DNA from: an uncultured Bacillota bacterium
Lineage (GTDB): Bacteria; Bacillota; Clostridia; Christensenellales; UBA1242
Length of the DNA stretch: 6,750 bases
Direction: 5' to 3'
Assembly (NCBI GenBank): GCA_945947685.1
Contig: CAMEYT010000020.1
Location: forward strand, 1-6,750
The notes below the pieces were generated by a model. That model saw only the letters and a program-made list of their open reading frames with translations, was not told where the DNA came from and did not search any database. The translations under genes and the position numbers were made by a program. Below, in pieces: positions 4,551-6,750 of this stretch (position 1 is the stretch's first letter; each line of letters starts with the position of its first letter).

Positions 4551-6750
4551 GTGTCTACTAAAAATAAAATAATAGTATCTGTTTGTTTGCTATGTGCGGT
4601 TCTTGCCGGTGTGATAGCGGGAGTTGTTGCGGCTGTTACACAAAATTTTTCTGTGAAAAATCATATAAGCTTCACAACTGAAATGATTGAAGCGACAGTT
4701 GTTGCTAGTATGACAAATAATGGAGTTTCGGTTGAACTTGAAAATAATACACTAACTTTTGGTGAAGGATATGAAAAAAATCAGGAACTAATTCTTCCAG
4801 ATCAAGAATTCAATGAGACATCTGAGGGAGCCCCTACAATTATTTATAAGATTGCAATCACAAATAATAGTGTGAATCAGAATATTTTTGCAGACTTTAC
4901 TCCTTGGGATTCATATACCGAGGGACTTAGCATAAGTTACGAATATAAAATAGGGGAAGAGATTTTGGCTGACAAATCTCTTGGAATAATTTATCCGGGG
5001 GAAACATACGAGATTACAATTTGTGCTAGTGTTTACAACTTATACAAAAATTTCAATGCATCACTTGAATTTGCTTGCAATATGAGTTATACAACCGATT
5101 TAAGACAAACTAAAATTGCAGGAACGAATGTAGTCTTAATAAAATATCCAACAACTTTCTATCTTGGGGAAACATTAAATAACGATTATGATTCTAAGAG
5201 CGGAGGATATCCTTTTATTGCAGGGTATTATGAGACAAGTGGGAATTTTTATCAAAATAATATTAGAGGTTTATCAATAGAGGGAAGAGATAGTTTAGTT
5301 TTTAACACTATTGGAGCCGTAACGATAAATGTAACAATTGACTATGGCTGGAATTCCGAAACAAATACTCCTTATACTGAAACACTACAATATAACGCTA
5401 CAGTCTTACCATTACCTCTGGTAAGTGCGTCTGCGGTTTTGAGAAATCAAACAACAGGAAGAACTGTTACAAAGAGTTACACTTCGGCCAATAAACGTAT
5501 TGAAAACTGGTCAGTAGATGTTCAATATGGAATTAATTATACTCAAGAAGGAGGCGCAATTTATAAATTCAATTTTCTTGATGGGTATAACGGGATATTG
5601 GTATCACCCAAGGAAACAACACACGATGCTCTATCTTCAAAAGAGAGGAATAGAATAGATTTCTTAACATCTAATCAACCTGTGTTGATTCATGCTCTAG
5701 AGACAGTTCTTAAGAGTAGTGGAGACTGTTATGAGTTGTTTATCGTAAAAAAAGCAGACTTTGATAATTTGAAAGCACAATATGCTTTAATAAAGAATAT
5801 GAGTGAAGGATTGCAAGAAGAGGCTTATTTCAGATTCGAAGAGGCTTATGAAAGTCCAGCAGTCGCTAAACAGAGATTAATTATTGGCGTTAATATAAAA
5901 ACTTATATTAATTCATACCAAGTGCAAGGTTATAGTTTTGCAGACGGTTCTTTAACTGTTTTGGATGATAGGGAAGGGACAAATTTTAATTATTCGACAA
6001 AGGAATATTATGTTAATACCGAATGTTATGACAATATTTATGCTAAGGGAAAAGGAGTAGCTGTAAAAAATGTTCAACTCAATAAACAAAAGAGATTTAT
6101 TAACGGTACTGAAATTGAAAATCCTAACTTTGTTTCCGGATTTCCAACCTCATTGATAATAAACAAGTTTCAAACAGACAGCGAAAATATTTCAATCTCT
6201 GCCTCTTTCAAAAACAATGAGGTAAAAATCATACAAAATGCAACAAATGCGATTATTAATTTGCATGATATATTTATTGATTCAAGTGTAACAGATACCT
6301 TAGAAATTGGACAAAACTATTTTAATGTAGTGGTTTTTGTAGATGGAGAAGTTACGGAATATATTGACCTAAATTTATATCTTGATATCGATGAATACTT
6401 TGCTATAAACAATGGAGATGCAAGATGGGGTAATGCAGCGGATAGCGAGCTTCAATCATCATCTAAAAATATGGAATTATATGGAAATACTGTTCCTGCT
6501 TTAGCAGACTTTATTAAGTTAGAATATGATGATATTAAATCATATTATCTTGTTGTTCCAGAATTTTTCAAAGATGCTTTCATAGGGAATATTCATCCTA
6601 TAAAGAATGAAACAAGTTTCTATCTGCTTAGAAGTGGAACAGCGGTAAGCATTTATGATGAATCGAACACTCAAGTTGAATCATTTGATACATTAGCTGA
6701 GGGAGTTAATAATTATACAATTGTATTTAATTATGCTTCAGATTCTAATT
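4551..6750 (+). CDS. Large membrane-anchored modular surface protein (3' partial)
   Basis: The frame is open from GTG at 4551 to the right edge, with 733 residues visible and the end outside. I do not recognise a named family. After Lys4-Lys6 comes one hydrophobic segment (about 7-29), an anchor or signal peptide; two cysteines fall inside it but form no lipobox. Residues about 40-180 form a beta-type domain with YKIAITNN (99-106) and PGET (149-152), laid out like the ectodomain of the divergent gene at 3689-4222. Residues about 193-290 resemble a bacterial Ig-like domain (YPTTFYLGETL, ending in a beta-rich strand set). Residues about 362-444 are charged and probably helical. Further beta-rich stretches follow. 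They include two 44-residue segments at 555-598 and 686-729 that share DTL, G and N positions and resemble cadherin-like beta-sandwich modules. This suggests a secreted or tethered adhesin or structural surface protein. No enzyme motif and no visible sortase signal, although the C-terminus is missing. A consensus promoter and good RBS imply strong expression. Confidence 0.85.
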   Translation, partial: MSTKNKIIVSVCLLCAVLAGVIAGVVAAVTQNFSVKNHISFTTEMIEATVVASMTNNGVSVELENNTLTFGEGYEKNQELILPDQEFNETSEGAPTIIYKIAITNNSVNQNIFADFTPWDSYTEGLSISYEYKIGEEILADKSLGIIYPGETYEITICASVYNLYKNFNASLEFACNMSYTTDLRQTKIAGTNVVLIKYPTTFYLGETLNNDYDSKSGGYPFIAGYYETSGNFYQNNIRGLSIEGRDSLVFNTIGAVTINVTIDYGWNSETNTPYTETLQYNATVLPLPLVSASAVLRNQTTGRTVTKSYTSANKRIENWSVDVQYGINYTQEGGAIYKFNFLDGYNGILVSPKETTHDALSSKERNRIDFLTSNQPVLIHALETVLKSSGDCYELFIVKKADFDNLKAQYALIKNMSEGLQEEAYFRFEEAYESPAVAKQRLIIGVNIKTYINSYQVQGYSFADGSLTVLDDREGTNFNYSTKEYYVNTECYDNIYAKGKGVAVKNVQLNKQKRFINGTEIENPNFVSGFPTSLIINKFQTDSENISISASFKNNEVKIIQNATNAIINLHDIFIDSSVTDTLEIGQNYFNVVVFVDGEVTEYIDLNLYLDIDEYFAINNGDARWGNAADSELQSSSKNMELYGNTVPALADFIKLEYDDIKSYYLVVPEFFKDAFIGNIHPIKNETSFYLLRSGTAVSIYDESNTQVESFDTLAEGVNNYTIVFNYASDSN
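6213..6344 (+). repeat. Internal protein repeat, copy 1 (residues 555-598)
   Basis: This stretch encodes residues 555-598 of the large surface protein and aligns without gaps to residues 686-729. Shared positions include Asn555/686, Asp-Thr-Leu (582-584 and 713-715), Gly587/718 and Asn589/720, followed by alternating hydrophobic residues (NVVVF and TIVFN). The pattern L-x-x-G-x-N then a beta strand is typical of cadherin-like beta-sandwich modules. The similarity is at protein level only. Confidence 0.5.
6606..6737 (+). repeat. Internal protein repeat, copy 2 (residues 686-729)
   Basis: This is the second copy of the module at 6213-6344, offset by exactly 131 codons, with DTLAEGVNNYTIVF as the conserved end. 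It lies close to the window edge, so more copies may follow. Confidence 0.5.

Noticed and set aside
4585..4620. Lipoprotein signal in the large surface protein (cysteines at residues 12 and 15)
   Set aside because: The residues before each cysteine do not match a lipobox, and both cysteines sit near the start of the hydrophobic segment rather than at its end.

Overview
The window is AT-rich, uses the standard bacterial code (TGG for Trp, no in-frame TGA) and has strong purine-rich Shine-Dalgarno sites and sigma-A-type promoters. This fits a low-GC Gram-positive bacterium (Bacillota or a close relative, probably uncultured). The sequence alone does not settle genus or class. I see no phage, transposon, CRISPR, tRNA or rRNA signature.

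Layout. (1) Positions 1-1288, plus strand: the C-terminal 428 residues of an HtrA-like (S1C) serine protease. It has a short collagen-like Gly-X-Y linker, a full His/Asp/Ser triad and one PDZ domain; its start lies left of the window. (2) Positions 1287-1323: a strong hairpin terminator, symmetric enough to serve the convergent gene as well. (3) Positions 1405-3465, minus strand: a complete P1B-2-type Zn/Cd/Pb-exporting P-type ATPase (CadA/ZntA family) with its own promoter. (4) Positions 3689-4222, minus strand: a 177-residue membrane-anchored extracytoplasmic protein of unknown function, with its own promoter and terminator. (5) Positions 4223-4550: a 328-bp A-tract-rich divergent control region. 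(6) Positions 4551-6750, plus strand: the first 733 residues of a large membrane-anchored surface protein that starts with GTG and stays open to the right edge. It carries a conserved N-terminal module, an Ig-like segment, a helical segment and repeated cadherin-like beta modules.

How the genes relate. Three of the four genes encode proteins predicted to act outside the membrane. The two divergently transcribed genes at 3689-4222 and 4551-6750 look like distant paralogues in their membrane-proximal domain: both have an N-terminal anchor, and 56-residue blocks ending in PGET align without gaps. They may form a cell-surface module, with the HtrA-like protease possibly providing surface quality control; this link is inference from proximity only. 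The metal ATPase appears to be an independent single-gene unit with no regulator gene in view. The most interesting part is the divergent surface-protein pair. I do not see convincing evidence for a wholly new defence or metabolic system.
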